NCBI GenBank assembly: GCA_001274695.2
Contig: LARU01000004.1
Location: 992,001-1,056,000, forward strand
Direction: 5' to 3'
DNA length: 64,000 nt
Source: Azoarcus sp. PA01
GTDB taxonomy: Bacteria; Pseudomonadota; Gammaproteobacteria; Burkholderiales; Rhodocyclaceae
Shown here piece after piece: positions 38,820 to 53,658 of this stretch (position 1 is its first letter; each line of letters opens with the position of its first letter). The translations under genes were made by a program, and so were the position numbers. The notes under the pieces are model-generated. The model saw only the letters and a list, made by a program, of their open reading frames with translations. It had not been told where the DNA came from and did no database searches.

Positions 38820-40172
38820 TCAGGCGCTCGCGTGCCGGATGCAGTCGGCGATATGCTCCGCCAGTCGCTCGACTTGCGCGCCGTCCTTCCCTTCGACCAT
38901 GACGCGAAGCAGCGGCTCGGTTCCCGAAGGGCGCAGCAGCACCCGGCCCTGCTCGCCGAGTTCCACTTCGGCGTCGCTGCGCGCCTGCTCGATGCGCTTG
39001 TCGGATCGCCAGTCGAATCCTGCGGCGAGCGGCACGTTGATCAGTTTCTGCGGATAGAAGACGAGGTCCGCACAGGCAGCCGCCAGCGTGCACCGGCCCT
39101 TGATCAGCGCCGCGATCACCTGGAGCGCGGAGACGATGCCGTCGCCCGTGGTATGACGGTCGAGGCAGATGATATGGCCGGAGTTTTCCCCGCCGAGCTT
39201 CCAGCCCCGCTCGTGCATGGTTTCGAGCACGTAGCGGTCGCCGACTTTTGCCCGCGCGAAGGCAAGACCGAGACGGCCGATCGCGCGCTCGAGGCCGAGA
39301 TTGCTCATCAGCGTGCCGACGACGCCCTCGACGCGCCCTTCCGCCTGCCGTGCCGCGGCGATCACGTACAGGAGCTTGTCGCCATCGTAAAGTTCGCCCT
39401 CTCCATCGACCATCACGACGCGATCGCCATCGCCGTCGAGGGCGATGCCGAAGTCGGCCTTGTTCGCGAGTACTGCCGAACGCAGCGTCTGCGGATGCGT
39501 CGCGCCGACCTGGTCGTTGATGTTCAATCCGTTCGGCTCGACTCCGAGCGGGATCACTTCCGCGCCCAGTTCGTGAAATACGCTCGGTCCGATGTGGTAG
39601 GCCGCGCCGTGGGCACAGTCGAGGACGATGCGGTAACCTCGCAGGTCGAACTCGTTCGGAAACGCACTCTTGCAGAACTCGACGTAACGCCCCGCCGCAT
39701 CGGCGATACGGCGTGCCTTGCCCAGGCGCGACGCTTCGGCGCAGACCATCGGCTGGTCGACACGTAACTCGATTTCTTCCTCCAGCGCATCGGGCAACTT
39801 GGTGCCGTTCGCCGAAAAGAACTTGATGCCGTTATCGTCGTACGGGTTGTGCGAGGCGGAGATGACGACTCCGGCCTGCAGTCGGAGGGCACGGGTGAGA
39901 TAGGCCACCGCGGGCGTCGGCACCGGGCCGGCAAGCATCACATCGACGCCCGCCGCTGCAAAGCCGGCTTCGAGAGCGGCTTCGAGCATGTAGCCGGAAA
40001 TGCGGGTGTCCTTGCCAATGAGAATCGCGGGCCGCTCTCCGGCAGGCAACTGCTCTCGCCCCACCAGCGTCACCCCGGCCGCGTAACCGAGGCGCATGAC
40101 GAATTCGGGCGTGATCGTCGAATCGCCGACCCGCCCCCGTACGCCGTCGGTGCCGAAATACTTTCTCCCCAT
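38820..40172 (-). CDS. glmM: phosphoglucosamine mutase
   Basis: A 450-residue cytosolic enzyme converting glucosamine 6-phosphate to glucosamine 1-phosphate for peptidoglycan and LPS. The active-site Ser is in [15 protein letters not shown], the metal-binding loop is [14 protein letters not shown] and the sugar-binding loop [27 protein letters not shown] closes the phosphate site. Start [13 protein letters not shown]. It follows folP on the same strand, as in E. coli. Confidence 0.96.
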   Translation of the reverse strand: MGRKYFGTDGVRGRVGDSTITPEFVMRLGYAAGVTLVGREQLPAGERPAILIGKDTRISGYMLEAALEAGFAAAGVDVMLAGPVPTPAVAYLTRALRLQAGVVISASHNPYDDNGIKFFSANGTKLPDALEEEIELRVDQPMVCAEASRLGKARRIADAAGRYVEFCKSAFPNEFDLRGYRIVLDCAHGAAYHIGPSVFHELGAEVIPLGVEPNGLNINDQVGATHPQTLRSAVLANKADFGIALDGDGDRVVMVDGEGELYDGDKLLYVIAAARQAEGRVEGVVGTLMSNLGLERAIGRLGLAFARAKVGDRYVLETMHERGWKLGGENSGHIICLDRHTTGDGIVSALQVIAALIKGRCTLAAACADLVFYPQKLINVPLAAGFDWRSDKRIEQARSDAEVELGEQGRVLLRPSGTEPLLRVMVEGKDGAQVERLAEHIADCIRHASA

Positions 40173-40242
40173 TTTTCCCTCGCGACATTCGTCGAAAAGC
40201 GAATTATCGCATCAACGACGGGGAGACTTCGTGCGCTCCTGC

Positions 40243-41076
40243 TTATACCGGGACGTCGGTTACCGCCTGCCACACTTTCAGTGCATCGCGGGTCGCGGCG
40301 ACGTCATGGACTCGGACGATCCGTGCTCCCCGCTCGACAGCGATCAGCGCGGCGGCGACGCTGCCATGCACGCGCTCGGCGACGGCTCGTCCCGTGATCG
40401 CCCCGATCATGGACTTTCGCGACACCCCGACGAGCACCGGATAGTCTTGCGCGACGAAGCGGTCGAGGGCGCGAAACAGCGCGGCATTGTGCGCGAGGGT
40501 CTTGCCGAATCCGAACCCGGGATCGAGGAGGATCCGGTCCCTGCCCACACCCTCGTCCGCAAGCGTCCGAACACGGCCGTTCAGGAACTCGAGCACCTCC
40601 GCAACGACATCATCGTAGCGGGGATCGGACTGCATGCCGCGGGGCTCGCCCTGCATGTGCATCACGCACAGCGCCGCTTCGCTATCCCGCACCGCGTCGA
40701 TCGCGCCCGCGGCGCGGAACGCGTTGATGTCGTTGATCAGGCTCGCCCCCGCCCGCAGCGATTCCCGCATCACCGCGGGCTTCACGGTGTCGACCGAAAC
40801 CGGCACGGCCCAGCCAGCCAGACGCTCGACGAGCGGGATGACGCGATCGAGTTCCTCCTGCTCGCAGACGGGCTCGGAGCCGGGGCGTGTCGATTCGCCC
40901 CCTATGTCGAGGAGATCCGCTCCCGCCTCGACCGCCGCCTCGGCCCGTCGCACTGCCGCATCCAGATCCCGACCGAGACCGTCCCCCGAAAACGAGTCGG
41001 GCGTGACATTGACGATCGCCATGATGTGGGGGCGGTCGAGTTCCAGGCGGAATCGACCGCATCTCAAAACCTGCAT
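40243..41076 (-). CDS. folP: dihydropteroate synthase
   Basis: A 277-residue TIM-barrel enzyme of folate synthesis that joins p-aminobenzoate to hydroxymethyl-dihydropterin diphosphate. The motifs are MAIVNVTPDSFSGDG, LLDIGGESTRPGSEPV, DPGFGFGKTLAHN and VGVSRKSMIG. The ATG at 41076 (MQVLRCGRFRLEL) has GAGGA upstream and is preferred to a TTG four codons earlier. Confidence 0.95.
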   Translation of the reverse strand: MQVLRCGRFRLELDRPHIMAIVNVTPDSFSGDGLGRDLDAAVRRAEAAVEAGADLLDIGGESTRPGSEPVCEQEELDRVIPLVERLAGWAVPVSVDTVKPAVMRESLRAGASLINDINAFRAAGAIDAVRDSEAALCVMHMQGEPRGMQSDPRYDDVVAEVLEFLNGRVRTLADEGVGRDRILLDPGFGFGKTLAHNAALFRALDRFVAQDYPVLVGVSRKSMIGAITGRAVAERVHGSVAAALIAVERGARIVRVHDVAATRDALKVWQAVTDVPV

Positions 41077-41149
41077 ATCAGTCCTCAAATGAACTCGGGC
41101 CGGCTAAATGCCGGCCCGAGGGAAAGTCGAACTCTTGTCGGCCGCGTAT

Positions 41150-43042
41150 TTACGCTGCCGGCGCAGGCGCCGTCGGCTCGGCTCCCGGCGCGTCGTCCTT
41201 CGGACGGCTTGGCGCCGGCGGGATCGGCTTGGGTGCGCGCGGAGCACGTCCCGCCATGATGTCGTTCAGCTGTTCCGCATCCAGCGTTTCCCATTCGAGC
41301 AATGCGCGCGTCATCGCCTCGATCTTGTCGCGGTTGTCTTCGATGAGGCGCCGCGCCAGCGCGTACTGCTGATCGATGATGCGGCGTATCTCGGCATCGA
41401 CTTTCTGCATCGTGGCCTCGGAAACGTTCCGGTGTGTCGTCACCTGGCGTCCGAGAAAGATCTCTCCCTCTTCTTCGCCATACACCATCGGCCCGAGGTT
41501 GTCCGACATGCCCCATTGCGTCACCATTCGGCGTGCGAGGTCGGTCGCCCGCTGAAAGTCGTTCGACGCGCCGGTCGTCATCTGATTCATGAAGATCTCT
41601 TCGCAGATCCGGCCGCCGAACAGCACGGCGATCGTCTGCAGCAGCCGTTCGCGGTCCTGGCTGTAACGATCCTGCTCCGGCAACTGCATCGTCACGCCCA
41701 GCGCACGACCGCGCGGGATGATCGTCACCTTGTGCACCGGATCGGTCTTGTCGAGCAACTTCGCGACCAGCGCGTGCCCGGATTCGTGGTACGCGGTGTT
41801 GCGGCGCTCCTCTTCCGGCATCACCATCGAACGACGTTCGGACCCCATCATGATCTTGTCCTTGGCGCGCTCGAAGTCTTCCATATCGACGAGTCGCTTG
41901 CCGCCCCGCGCGGCGAACAACGCCGCTTCGTTAACGAGGTTCGCGAGGTCGGCGCCGGAAAATCCGGGCGTGCCGCGGGCGAGGACGACAGGTTCGACGT
42001 CAGGCGCGATCGGCACCTTGCGCATATGGACTTTGAGGATCTGCTCCCGGCCACGAATGTCGGGCAGCGGGACGACGACCTGCCGGTCGAACCGTCCCGG
42101 GCGCAGCAGCGCCGGATCGAGCACGTCAGGGCGGTTCGTCGCGGCGATCACGATGACCCCCGTTTGCCCTTCGAAGCCGTCCATCTCGACGAGCAACTGG
42201 TTGAGCGTCTGTTCGCGTTCGTCGTTGCCGCCGCCCATGCCTGCGCCACGCTGGCGGCCGACCGCATCGATCTCGTCGATGAAGATGATGCACGGCGCGT
42301 GTTTCTTCGCCTGCTCGAACATGTCGCGCACGCGCGCCGCGCCGACCCCGACGAACATCTCGACGAAATCGGAGCCGGAAATCGAGAAGAACGGCACTTT
42401 CGCCTCGCCGGCGATCGCCTTCGCGAGCAAAGTCTTGCCGGTACCGGGCGAACCGACCATCAGCACCCCTTTCGGGATGTGGCCGCCCAGTTTCTGGAAC
42501 TTGGAAGGGTCGCGCAGGAAATCGACGAGTTCGGACACTTCTTCCTTCGCTTCGTCGCAGCCTGCGACATCCGCGAAAGTGATCGAATTGGCGCTCTCAT
42601 CGAGCATTCTGGCTTTCGACTTGCCGAACGAAAACGCTCCGCCCCGTCCGCCTCCCTGCATCTGGCGCATGAAGAACACCCACACCCCGATCAGCAGCAA
42701 CATCGGGAACCAGGAAACGAAGATGCTCATCAGGAAGGACTGCTCTTCTTCGGGCTTAGATGCGTTCACGGCGACGCCGGCGCGGATCAGGTCCGACACC
42801 ATCCAGATATCCTGCACGCCCGGCGTATATACGGTGATCTGCCGGCCTTCCTGCGTCGTTGCACGCACCAGGCGGCCGTCGATGGTCGCTTTCGCGATGC
42901 GCCCGGCCCTGGCTTCCTCCAGAAACTGGGAGTACTCCATCGTACTGGCCGAAACCTGTCGCGTATTGAACTGGTTGAATACCGTCATCAGCACGACGCC
43001 GATAACCATCCAGATCGCGAGATTCTTGAAGAGATTATTCAA
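41150..43042 (-). CDS. ftsH: ATP-dependent zinc metalloprotease FtsH
   Basis: A 630-residue membrane-anchored AAA+ protease that degrades membrane proteins and regulators such as sigma-32. Two N-terminal helices flank a periplasmic domain; then Walker A ([14 protein letters not shown]), Walker B ([15 protein letters not shown]), the second region of homology ([18 protein letters not shown]) and the zinc motif HESGH. The TTG at 43042 is taken as start because AAGGA lies six bases before it and the protein then begins [11 protein letters not shown], typical of the family. A TTG seven codons upstream (43063) is the alternative. The C-terminal tail is rich in Pro and Ala. Confidence 0.95.
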   Translation of the reverse strand: MNNLFKNLAIWMVIGVVLMTVFNQFNTRQVSASTMEYSQFLEEARAGRIAKATIDGRLVRATTQEGRQITVYTPGVQDIWMVSDLIRAGVAVNASKPEEEQSFLMSIFVSWFPMLLLIGVWVFFMRQMQGGGRGGAFSFGKSKARMLDESANSITFADVAGCDEAKEEVSELVDFLRDPSKFQKLGGHIPKGVLMVGSPGTGKTLLAKAIAGEAKVPFFSISGSDFVEMFVGVGAARVRDMFEQAKKHAPCIIFIDEIDAVGRQRGAGMGGGNDEREQTLNQLLVEMDGFEGQTGVIVIAATNRPDVLDPALLRPGRFDRQVVVPLPDIRGREQILKVHMRKVPIAPDVEPVVLARGTPGFSGADLANLVNEAALFAARGGKRLVDMEDFERAKDKIMMGSERRSMVMPEEERRNTAYHESGHALVAKLLDKTDPVHKVTIIPRGRALGVTMQLPEQDRYSQDRERLLQTIAVLFGGRICEEIFMNQMTTGASNDFQRATDLARRMVTQWGMSDNLGPMVYGEEEGEIFLGRQVTTHRNVSEATMQKVDAEIRRIIDQQYALARRLIEDNRDKIEAMTRALLEWETLDAEQLNDIMAGRAPRAPKPIPPAPSRPKDDAPGAEPTAPAPAA

Positions 43043-43086
43043 CTTCTTTCCTTGAAAGCCCAACGGGGGCAGCGACAGATGGACTC

Positions 43087-43116
43087 ATTCTAGTGGCGAA
43101 CGTTCCGCGGCGTAAA
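43087..43116 (-). promoter_or_regulatory. candidate sigma-70 promoter of ftsH
   Basis: On the minus strand TTTACG (43116-43111), 18 bases, TAGAAT (43092-43087), about 45 bases before the ftsH start. The 250 bases between ftsH and rlmE contain no supported gene. Confidence 0.45.
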
Positions 43117-43295
43117 CCAATAGGCCCGATGCGCTGTTTCAATCACCTGTTTGGCACGCCGCAACGGTTCCGATATGGGGCCGTCGACCCCAATTGCAAT
43201 ATGACCAAGCAAAAGTTTGTCGCGTCCGGCATCTCCACTGGAAGACTCGAAGCCCGCCTGCGGAGTTCCGCAGTTTCGACGCTATGACAAGAAGT

Positions 43296-43919
43296 CTAAC
43301 TGGCACGGTGCCCGACGCCCACCAGATACACTTCCGCACTGCGGTCGCGCGATGCCTTCGGTTTTCGCACGTGCAGCGCGTTGAAATGCTGCGCGACCTC
43401 GTTCCGATACTCGGTGAACCCCTGTCCCTGAAACACTTTCACGACGAAACTCCCGCCGGCCTTGAGATGGCGCGCGGCGAACTCCAGCGCGAGTTCCCCG
43501 AGATAGATCGAGCGGGCCTGGTCGGTCGTGTCGATGCCGGACATGTTCGGTGCCATGTCCGACAGCACGACGTCGACGGGAAGCCCGCCGAGCTTCGACT
43601 CGAGCTCGGCAAGCACCGGCTCTTCCTGAAAGTCGCCCTGGATGAACTCGACGCCGCCGAGCGGCTCCAGCGGCAGCAGGTCCAGCGCGAAGACTCGCCC
43701 GTCGCGTCCGACCCGCCGTAGCGCGACCTGGCTCCACGATCCCGGGGCAGCGCCGAGATCCACAACGACCATTCCGCTTTGCATCAGGCGATCGCGCTCA
43801 TCGAGCTCGATGAGCTTGAACGCCGCCCGTGACCGGTAACCTTCGCTTTTTGCGCGCTGCACGTACGGGTCGTTGACATGCTCCTGCATCCACGCCTTGC
43901 TGGTCTTGGTTCGCTTCAT
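43296..43919 (-). CDS. rlmE: 23S rRNA 2'-O-methyltransferase RlmE (RrmJ/FtsJ)
   Basis: A 207-residue SAM-dependent enzyme that methylates U2552 of 23S rRNA late in 50S assembly. The SAM site is [16 protein letters not shown]; the catalytic tetrad region includes RSRAAFKL (Lys), [10 protein letters not shown] (Asp), VVKVFQGQG (Lys) and SAEVYLVG (Glu). Start [15 protein letters not shown] at 43919; an ATG five codons earlier is possible. It is divergent from yhbY, with only 39 bases between start codons. Confidence 0.94.
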   Translation of the reverse strand: MKRTKTSKAWMQEHVNDPYVQRAKSEGYRSRAAFKLIELDERDRLMQSGMVVVDLGAAPGSWSQVALRRVGRDGRVFALDLLPLEPLGGVEFIQGDFQEEPVLAELESKLGGLPVDVVLSDMAPNMSGIDTTDQARSIYLGELALEFAARHLKAGGSFVVKVFQGQGFTEYRNEVAQHFNALHVRKPKASRDRSAEVYLVGVGHRAS

Positions 43920-43958
43920 CGGAGTAGAATCCATGCCCCTGAAAGATTTGAGAAAAGT

Positions 43959-44429
43959 ATGAGCGAGCTCACCCCTGTCCGGCGGCGCGAACTGCGCGCC
44001 GGCGCCCATCACCTGAACCCCGTCGTCAGCATTGCCGGAAACGGCTTGACGCCAGCCGTGCTGGGCGAAATCGATCGCTCCCTGCAGGCTCACGAGCTGA
44101 TCAAGATCAAGGTCCACGGGGCCGAACGCGCTGCACGCGAAGCCCTGATGAAAGCCGTCTGTGAGGCTCTCGATGCGTCCCCGGTCCAGCACATCGGCAC
44201 GATTCTCGTCATCTGGCGCCAGCGCCGGGAAGAAACCGAAAAATCCGTGCAGGCGAAGCCCGCCACCTCCAGCGCGAACACGGGCGTCGCGAGGGCGAAA
44301 TCCGCGCGCGCCTTTGCAGCCGCTGCGCGTCGCACCGCACTGATCAAGGCCGCGTCGGACAAGAAGCGTCTGGCGGCCAAGCGCAGCCGGACCTATACCC
44401 GCAAAACCGAACCGACCGGCCGCAAATAG
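43959..44429 (+). CDS. yhbY: YhbY-family (CRS1/CRM-domain) RNA-binding protein
   Basis: A 156-residue protein. Residues 1-95 form the CRM fold: [27 protein letters not shown] and [20 protein letters not shown], ending in [10 protein letters not shown]. The family binds pre-50S ribosomal particles, in keeping with the divergent rlmE. The C-terminal ~60 residues form a basic Ala/Lys/Arg-rich tail ([15 protein letters not shown]) longer than in E. coli YhbY and probably RNA-binding. Confidence 0.9.
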   Translation: MSELTPVRRRELRAGAHHLNPVVSIAGNGLTPAVLGEIDRSLQAHELIKIKVHGAERAAREALMKAVCEALDASPVQHIGTILVIWRQRREETEKSVQAKPATSSANTGVARAKSARAFAAAARRTALIKAASDKKRLAAKRSRTYTRKTEPTGRK

Positions 44430-44430
44430 T

Positions 44431-44456
44431 CCGCCTGACGGGACACCCGTCAGCGG
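44431..44456. terminator. hairpin between convergent yhbY and DUF4149 genes
   Basis: A perfect stem CTGACGGG-ACA-CCCGTCAG (44435-44453), extended by CCG/CGG. It overlaps the DUF4149 stop codon. There is no T-run, so termination may be weak or Rho-dependent. Confidence 0.5.
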
Positions 44457-44914
44457 CCGAGCAATTTGCGGACACCCAGCACCAGCGGCAACGCGAGCAC
44501 GCTCTGGATGAGATAGAGCACGCTCGAGACGCCGTGCCAAGTGGCGAAGCGGTCCCGCATCACGGTGTCCATCACCTCGCGCGGCCACGCATCCGCTTTC
44601 ATCTGCGCCATCAGCGGCTGGATGCCGAACTGGCTCGCGAGGGTCGCCAGCAGCATCGCCACGACCAGCCAGAACAGGCCGTTCCGGAACGCCCGCCATC
44701 GCCAGCGTGCGAGCATGAAACCGAGCACGTAGACCGCACAGCCGAGCCCGATCCACCCCAGCAGCGCAAAGAGGCGGCCGGCGACGTTGCCGGCCAGGGC
44801 GCGGTCGGACAGCATGCCGAACAGCGTCGGCGCGACGATGTAACCGATCGACCACAGCGCACCGGCCCACAGCGTGATCAACACGACCAGCAGATGCTCG
44901 GAGAGGCGGCTCAC
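44450..44914 (-). CDS. DUF4149 integral membrane protein
   Basis: A 154-residue protein with four hydrophobic segments ([80 protein letters not shown]). The N-terminal half with [13 protein letters not shown] and the [15 protein letters not shown] segment are typical of DUF4149, a family of unknown function. It follows greA by 55 bases and is probably the last gene of carAB-greA. Confidence 0.85.
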   Translation of the reverse strand: MSRLSEHLLVVLITLWAGALWSIGYIVAPTLFGMLSDRALAGNVAGRLFALLGWIGLGCAVYVLGFMLARWRWRAFRNGLFWLVVAMLLATLASQFGIQPLMAQMKADAWPREVMDTVMRDRFATWHGVSSVLYLIQSVLALPLVLGVRKLLGR

Positions 44915-44969
44915 GATGTTTCCCGGCTGATGCCCGAACGAAGCTCCCAGGGCGGAACGGGCACTCCGC

Positions 44970-45442
44970 TCACACGTAGCGGACGTCGATGATCTCGTAT
45001 TCCCTCACGCCGCCCGGCGCCTGGACTTCGGCGATGTCTCCGGCAAACTTGCCGATCAACGCGCGAGCGATCGGCGAGCTGATCGAGATCTTGTTTTCCT
45101 TCAGGTCCGCTTCGTCATCGCCAACGATCTGATAGGTCACCGTCTGTCCGGTGTCCATATCCTCGAGATCGACGGTAGCGCCGAATACGCATCGACCGTC
45201 CGCATCGAGCAGTTTCGGATCGATGATCTGGGCGCTCGAAATCTTGCCTTCGATCTCCTTGATCCTGCCCTCGACGAATCCCTGGCGTTCCTTGGCGGCG
45301 TCGTACTCGGCGTTTTCCGACAGATCGCCATGGGAGCGCGCTTCAGCGATCGCCGCGATCACGTTGGGACGCTCGACGGTTTTCAGCCGGTGCAGTTCGT
45401 TGCGAAGTTTTTCCGCACCCGCGACGGTAAGAGGAGTCTTGA

Positions 45443-45446
<4 letters not shown>
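44970..45446 (-). CDS. greA: transcription elongation factor GreA
   Basis: A 158-residue Gre factor. The acidic tip of the coiled coil is in [22 protein letters not shown], and the C-terminal domain has [18 protein letters not shown]. It rescues backtracked RNA polymerase. Its ATG overlaps the carB stop (ATGA), so it is translated from the carAB transcript. Paralogue: greB at 7393-7962. Confidence 0.96.
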
Positions 45447-48670
<3,224 letters not shown>

Positions 48671-48724
48671 TGCCTAACCTCGGTCTTGCGTTGATGAGCG
48701 GCAGCTCCGGCTGCCGCTGGCGAA

Positions 48725-49870
48725 TTACTTGACGCGCGTCTCGAGCATCCTGATGAAACGGTCGAACAGGTAAGAGACGTCATGCGGGCCCGGACTCGCT
48801 TCGGGATGGCCCTGAAAGCAGAACGCCGGCACGTCGTTCCACGCGAGCCCCTGCAGGCTGCCGTCGAACAGCGACACGTGCGTCGCGCGCACATTCGCCG
48901 GAAGCGTATCGGGATCGACCGCGAAGCCATGGTTCTGGCTCGTGATCAGGACCTGCCCGGATTCGAGATCCTTGACCGGATGGTTCGCACCATGGTGGCC
49001 GAACTTCATCTTGACCGTCCTGGCGCCGGCCGCGAGCGCCATCAACTGGTGGCCGAGGCAGATGCCGAACGTCGGGATGCCGCGCTCGAGGAACTTGCGC
49101 ACTGCCGCAATCGCATAGTCGCAGGCGCCCGGGTCGCCCGGACCGTTCGACAGAAAAACGCCATCCGGATTGAGCGCGAAGACTTCCGCAGCGGGGGTCT
49201 GCGCCGGCACGACAGTGAGCCTGCAGCCCCGGCTCGCGAGCATCCGCAGGATGTTGCGCTTGACGCCGTAATCGTACGCGACGACGTGGAAGCGCCCGTC
49301 TCGCCGCTCGCCGTAGCCGCTGCCGAGCGCCCACTCGCCCTCGGTCCATTGATACGGGCTTTCGACGCAGACCGCCTGGGCCAAGTCCATGCCGGCAAGC
49401 CCGGGGAACGCGCGCGCTTCGGCGATCGCAGCCTCGGGGTTCAACGTGGCACCGTCGGCGGCAGTGACGATGCAGCCGCCTTGCGCGCCTTTTTCACGCA
49501 ACACGCGGGTCAGTTTGCGGGTGTCGAGCCCCGCAATCGCGACGACGTTCTCGGCCTTGAGATAGGCATCGAGAGGCTGGTCCATGCGGAAGTTCGACGG
49601 CAGTATCGGCAGGTCGCGGATCACCAGACCTGCGGCATGAACACGTCCCGCTTCGACGTCTTCCCGATTGATGCCGGTGTTGCCGATGTGGGGATAAGTC
49701 AGCGTTACGATCTGGCGACAGTAGCTCGGGTCGGTGAGGATTTCCTGATAACCGGACATCGAGGTGTTGAACACCACCTCACCGACCGTGCTGCCAGCCG
49801 CACCGATTCCCTTGCCAAAAAATACCGTCCCGTCGGCAAGCGCTAGTAGGGCGGGCGGGGAAGCAGTCAC
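48725..49870 (-). CDS. carA: carbamoyl-phosphate synthase small (glutaminase) subunit
   Basis: A 381-residue subunit that releases ammonia from glutamine for CarB. The class I amidotransferase triad is seen: Cys in [15 protein letters not shown] and the His/Glu pair in the terminal [13 protein letters not shown]. The N-terminal domain begins [21 protein letters not shown] and has [20 protein letters not shown]. An AGGAG ribosome site lies six bases before the ATG. The leader upstream carries a promoter and an attenuator-like hairpin. Confidence 0.97.
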   Translation of the reverse strand: MTASPPALLALADGTVFFGKGIGAAGSTVGEVVFNTSMSGYQEILTDPSYCRQIVTLTYPHIGNTGINREDVEAGRVHAAGLVIRDLPILPSNFRMDQPLDAYLKAENVVAIAGLDTRKLTRVLREKGAQGGCIVTAADGATLNPEAAIAEARAFPGLAGMDLAQAVCVESPYQWTEGEWALGSGYGERRDGRFHVVAYDYGVKRNILRMLASRGCRLTVVPAQTPAAEVFALNPDGVFLSNGPGDPGACDYAIAAVRKFLERGIPTFGICLGHQLMALAAGARTVKMKFGHHGANHPVKDLESGQVLITSQNHGFAVDPDTLPANVRATHVSLFDGSLQGLAWNDVPAFCFQGHPEASPGPHDVSYLFDRFIRMLETRVK

Positions 49871-49931
49871 GACAAACTCCTGAGTTCAGCCGAAAAGACA
49901 CGGGAAAAGCCATCGAGCCACCCCGAACGTG

Positions 49932-49964
49932 AAAAAAACGGGACGAGCCGACTGGCCAATCCCG
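49932..49964 (-). promoter_or_regulatory. attenuator-like hairpin and T-run in the carA leader
   Basis: On the minus strand CGGGA (49964-49960) pairs with TCCCG (49943-49939), with an inner GCC-AGTC-GGC stem, followed directly by seven T (49938-49932). It begins about 10 bases after the expected transcription start and 62 bases before carA ends its leader, so it could stop transcription early. Confidence 0.55.
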
Positions 49965-49981
49965 CTTTCAAGAAGCCGCTG

Positions 49982-50010
49982 ATTATAGCGTTGCACGCCT
50001 GCCGAGGCAA
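49982..50010 (-). promoter_or_regulatory. sigma-70 promoter of carAB
   Basis: On the minus strand TTGCCT (50010-50005), 17 bases and a perfect TATAAT (49987-49982). It lies just after the dapB stop. Confidence 0.75.
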
Positions 50011-50036
50011 TCGCGCCCCGCGCAGCCGTGGCCGAA

Positions 50037-51330
<1,294 letters not shown>

Positions 51331-51450
51331 GGATGGAGTTCTTGGTCGGTGGTGCCAGACGGCGTATCGTTCAGGCAAAGGCGAAAAAATATATCATATG
51401 CGGGCACCAGCCATGACTTCTTGGCTCCGGGGCCAGCCAGCGGGGCGACC

Positions 51451-51894
51451 ATGTCAGAAAATTCGGAAAACCTGAAAAACATCGGCCTCAAGGCCACTTA
51501 TCCGCGCCTGAAGATCCTTGATCTGTTCCAGACATCCGATCTGCGCCACCTGACCGCCGAAGACGTCTACCGTCTCCTGATTGCGGAGGGAATGGATATC
51601 GGGCTGGCGACGGTTTACCGCGTGCTCACCCAGTTCGAGCAGGCGGGACTGCTCGAACGGCACTATTTCGAGTCGGGCAAGGCAGTGTTCGAACTCAAGA
51701 AAGGCGGCCACCACGATCACCTCGTGTGCGTGCAGTGCGGCAAGGTGGAAGAGTTTTTCGATGCGGAAATCGAGCGACGGCAAAACAGGATCGCCGAAGA
51801 GCGCGGTTTCATCGTCCGCGAACACGCGCTTTATCTGTACGCGGACTGCCTGAGAAAGGACTGCCCGAACCGCAAGCTGGAAGAGGAAGACTGA
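51451..51894 (+). CDS. fur: ferric uptake regulator Fur
   Basis: A 147-residue iron-responsive repressor. The winged-helix domain is [15 protein letters not shown]...[19 protein letters not shown]; the metal-binding part has [18 protein letters not shown] and C-terminal CLRKDC. Start at 51451 ([19 protein letters not shown]). A TATCAT -10-like box lies upstream near 51391, but I see no clear Fur box. Confidence 0.96.
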   Translation: MSENSENLKNIGLKATYPRLKILDLFQTSDLRHLTAEDVYRLLIAEGMDIGLATVYRVLTQFEQAGLLERHYFESGKAVFELKKGGHHDHLVCVQCGKVEEFFDAEIERRQNRIAEERGFIVREHALYLYADCLRKDCPNRKLEEED

Positions 51895-51949
51895 GCAGCA
51901 AGATCCCTTTCCCGACCGTTTTTGCGGTCGCGGCAGGCGGACCTTGCGA

Positions 51950-53620
51950 TCAACGTCCGGACGAGTCCGTCCCGAGCATTTCCGCGGCGTGACGGCGGGT
52001 CGTCTCGGTGATGTTCACGCCGCCGAGCATGCGGGCAATCTCCTCGACTCGCGCTTCCCTGTCGAGCACACACACCGTGCTCAGCACTTCCGGGCCGCGT
52101 CGCGCCTTGGCAATACTCCATTGCCAGTCGGCGCACGCGGCCACTTGCGGCAGATGCGTCACGCACAGCACCTGGCGCTCCTGCCCGAGCCGGTGCAGCA
52201 ACTGGCCGACGATCTCGGCGACCCGCCCGCCGATCCCGACATCGACTTCGTCGAATATCAGCGTCGGCGTTGCCGAGTCGCGGCTGGTGATGACCTGGAT
52301 TGCGAGTCCGATGCGCGACAGCTCGCCCCCCGACGCAACTTTCGCGAGCGGGCGCAGCGACTGGTTCGGATTCGCGGCGACGCGAAATTCGACCGACTCG
52401 AGGCCGTAGGCCATCGGTGACGCACAGGCGTCGAGCGCCACTTCGAACTTTCCGCCCGCCATCGCCAGCGTCTGCATCGCGTCGCTGATGCCGCGCGACA
52501 ACGCTTCGGCTGCCGGCACACGTGCCGCGGAAAGACGCCGTGCCGCTGCATCGTATTCGCCGTGGAGGCGCTTTTCCTCTTCGGCAAGGCGGACCGGATC
52601 CGCGCGCGAGACGAGATCGTCGAGCTTTCGCGCCCAGTCGGCGCGAAGGTCCGGCAACTCGTCGGGGGCCACGCGGTGCTTGCGCGCCAGCGTCATGACG
52701 TTCTCGATGCGCCGCTCGATCTCGGCAAGACGCTGAGGATCGAGGTCGAGCCGCTCGCGGTAGCGCCGCAGCGCGTGCAGCGCCTCGTCGGCCTGAATCG
52801 CCGCGCCGGCGACGAGGTCACGGACATCGGCGAGCTCGGAATCGATCTCGGCCATCCCGTCGACCCGGACGCTGACGTGGCGCAGCTGCGAAGCGACCGC
52901 GAGATCGCCTTCGCCAAGCGTCGCGAGCACTTCGTCCGCACCCTCGATCAGCCCCGCCGCGTGGGCAAGACGTGCGTGTTCGACATTGATCCGGTCCCAC
53001 TCCTCGGCGTTGAACGCGAGCTCGTCGAGTTCGCGTATCTGCCACGCGAGGAGTTCCCGCTCACGCTCGGACGCCGCCGAATCGTGGTCCGCCGCGCGGC
53101 GCAGTTCGACGAGACGCTGCCACGCGTGAAAACGAGCGCTGACTTCCGCGGCGAGCGGCGCAGCTCCCGCGTGCATGTCGAGCAGCGCGCGCTGCGCGTC
53201 GGGTTTGAGCAGCGCGTGATGGGCGTGCTGGCCGTGAATGTCGGCCAGCCAGTCACCGGCTTCACGCAACTGCCCTTGCGTGACCGGCACGCCGTTGAGC
53301 CATGCCCGCGAGCGCCCGCCGGCCTCGACCACCCGCCGCAGGATCACCACTGCGTCATCGGCCGCCAGATCCTGCTCCGCGAGCCAGTCGCCGAGCGGGC
53401 TCGACGGCGGCAGGTCGAACTCGGCCGCGATATCCGCCTTGCCGCATCCCGTGCGCACTGCGGCCGCATCGGCACGCCCGCCCAGGGCAAGGCCGAGCGC
53501 ATCGAGCAGGATCGACTTGCCCGCCCCGGTTTCCCCGGTCAGCGCGCCGAACCCCGCGTCGAACTCGAGCTCGAGGCGGTCGACGATCACGAAATCCCGA
53601 ATGGTCAGGCGACGGAGCAT
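51950..53620 (-). CDS. recN: DNA repair protein RecN
   Basis: A 556-residue SMC-like ATPase for double-strand break repair. Walker A is LTGETGAGKSILLDALGLALGG near residues 28-50; the central part is a long coiled coil; the C-terminal half has the ABC signature ASGGELSRIGLAIQ and Walker B TLIFDEVDVGIGG. It begins MLRRLTIRDFVIVDRLELEF. Converges with fur and follows nadK by 38 bases. Confidence 0.95.
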   Translation of the reverse strand: MLRRLTIRDFVIVDRLELEFDAGFGALTGETGAGKSILLDALGLALGGRADAAAVRTGCGKADIAAEFDLPPSSPLGDWLAEQDLAADDAVVILRRVVEAGGRSRAWLNGVPVTQGQLREAGDWLADIHGQHAHHALLKPDAQRALLDMHAGAAPLAAEVSARFHAWQRLVELRRAADHDSAASERERELLAWQIRELDELAFNAEEWDRINVEHARLAHAAGLIEGADEVLATLGEGDLAVASQLRHVSVRVDGMAEIDSELADVRDLVAGAAIQADEALHALRRYRERLDLDPQRLAEIERRIENVMTLARKHRVAPDELPDLRADWARKLDDLVSRADPVRLAEEEKRLHGEYDAAARRLSAARVPAAEALSRGISDAMQTLAMAGGKFEVALDACASPMAYGLESVEFRVAANPNQSLRPLAKVASGGELSRIGLAIQVITSRDSATPTLIFDEVDVGIGGRVAEIVGQLLHRLGQERQVLCVTHLPQVAACADWQWSIAKARRGPEVLSTVCVLDREARVEEIARMLGGVNITETTRRHAAEMLGTDSSGR

Positions 53621-53658
53621 GAGCGGTGCAGGGTTGGAAAAGGTTCGTGGTAAGTCGG

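Noticed and set aside
43111-43180. Sigma-32 promoter for ftsH (ATTGAAA with a weak -10)
   Set aside because: The -10 fits CCCCATNT poorly; a sigma-70 candidate nearer the gene is better.
43139-43295. Small minus-strand reading frame between ftsH and rlmE
   Set aside because: It overlaps the rlmE end, lacks a ribosome site and has no family resemblance.
51331-51450. Fur box for fur autoregulation
   Set aside because: The AT-rich segment near 51387-51400 does not match the 19-base Fur consensus.
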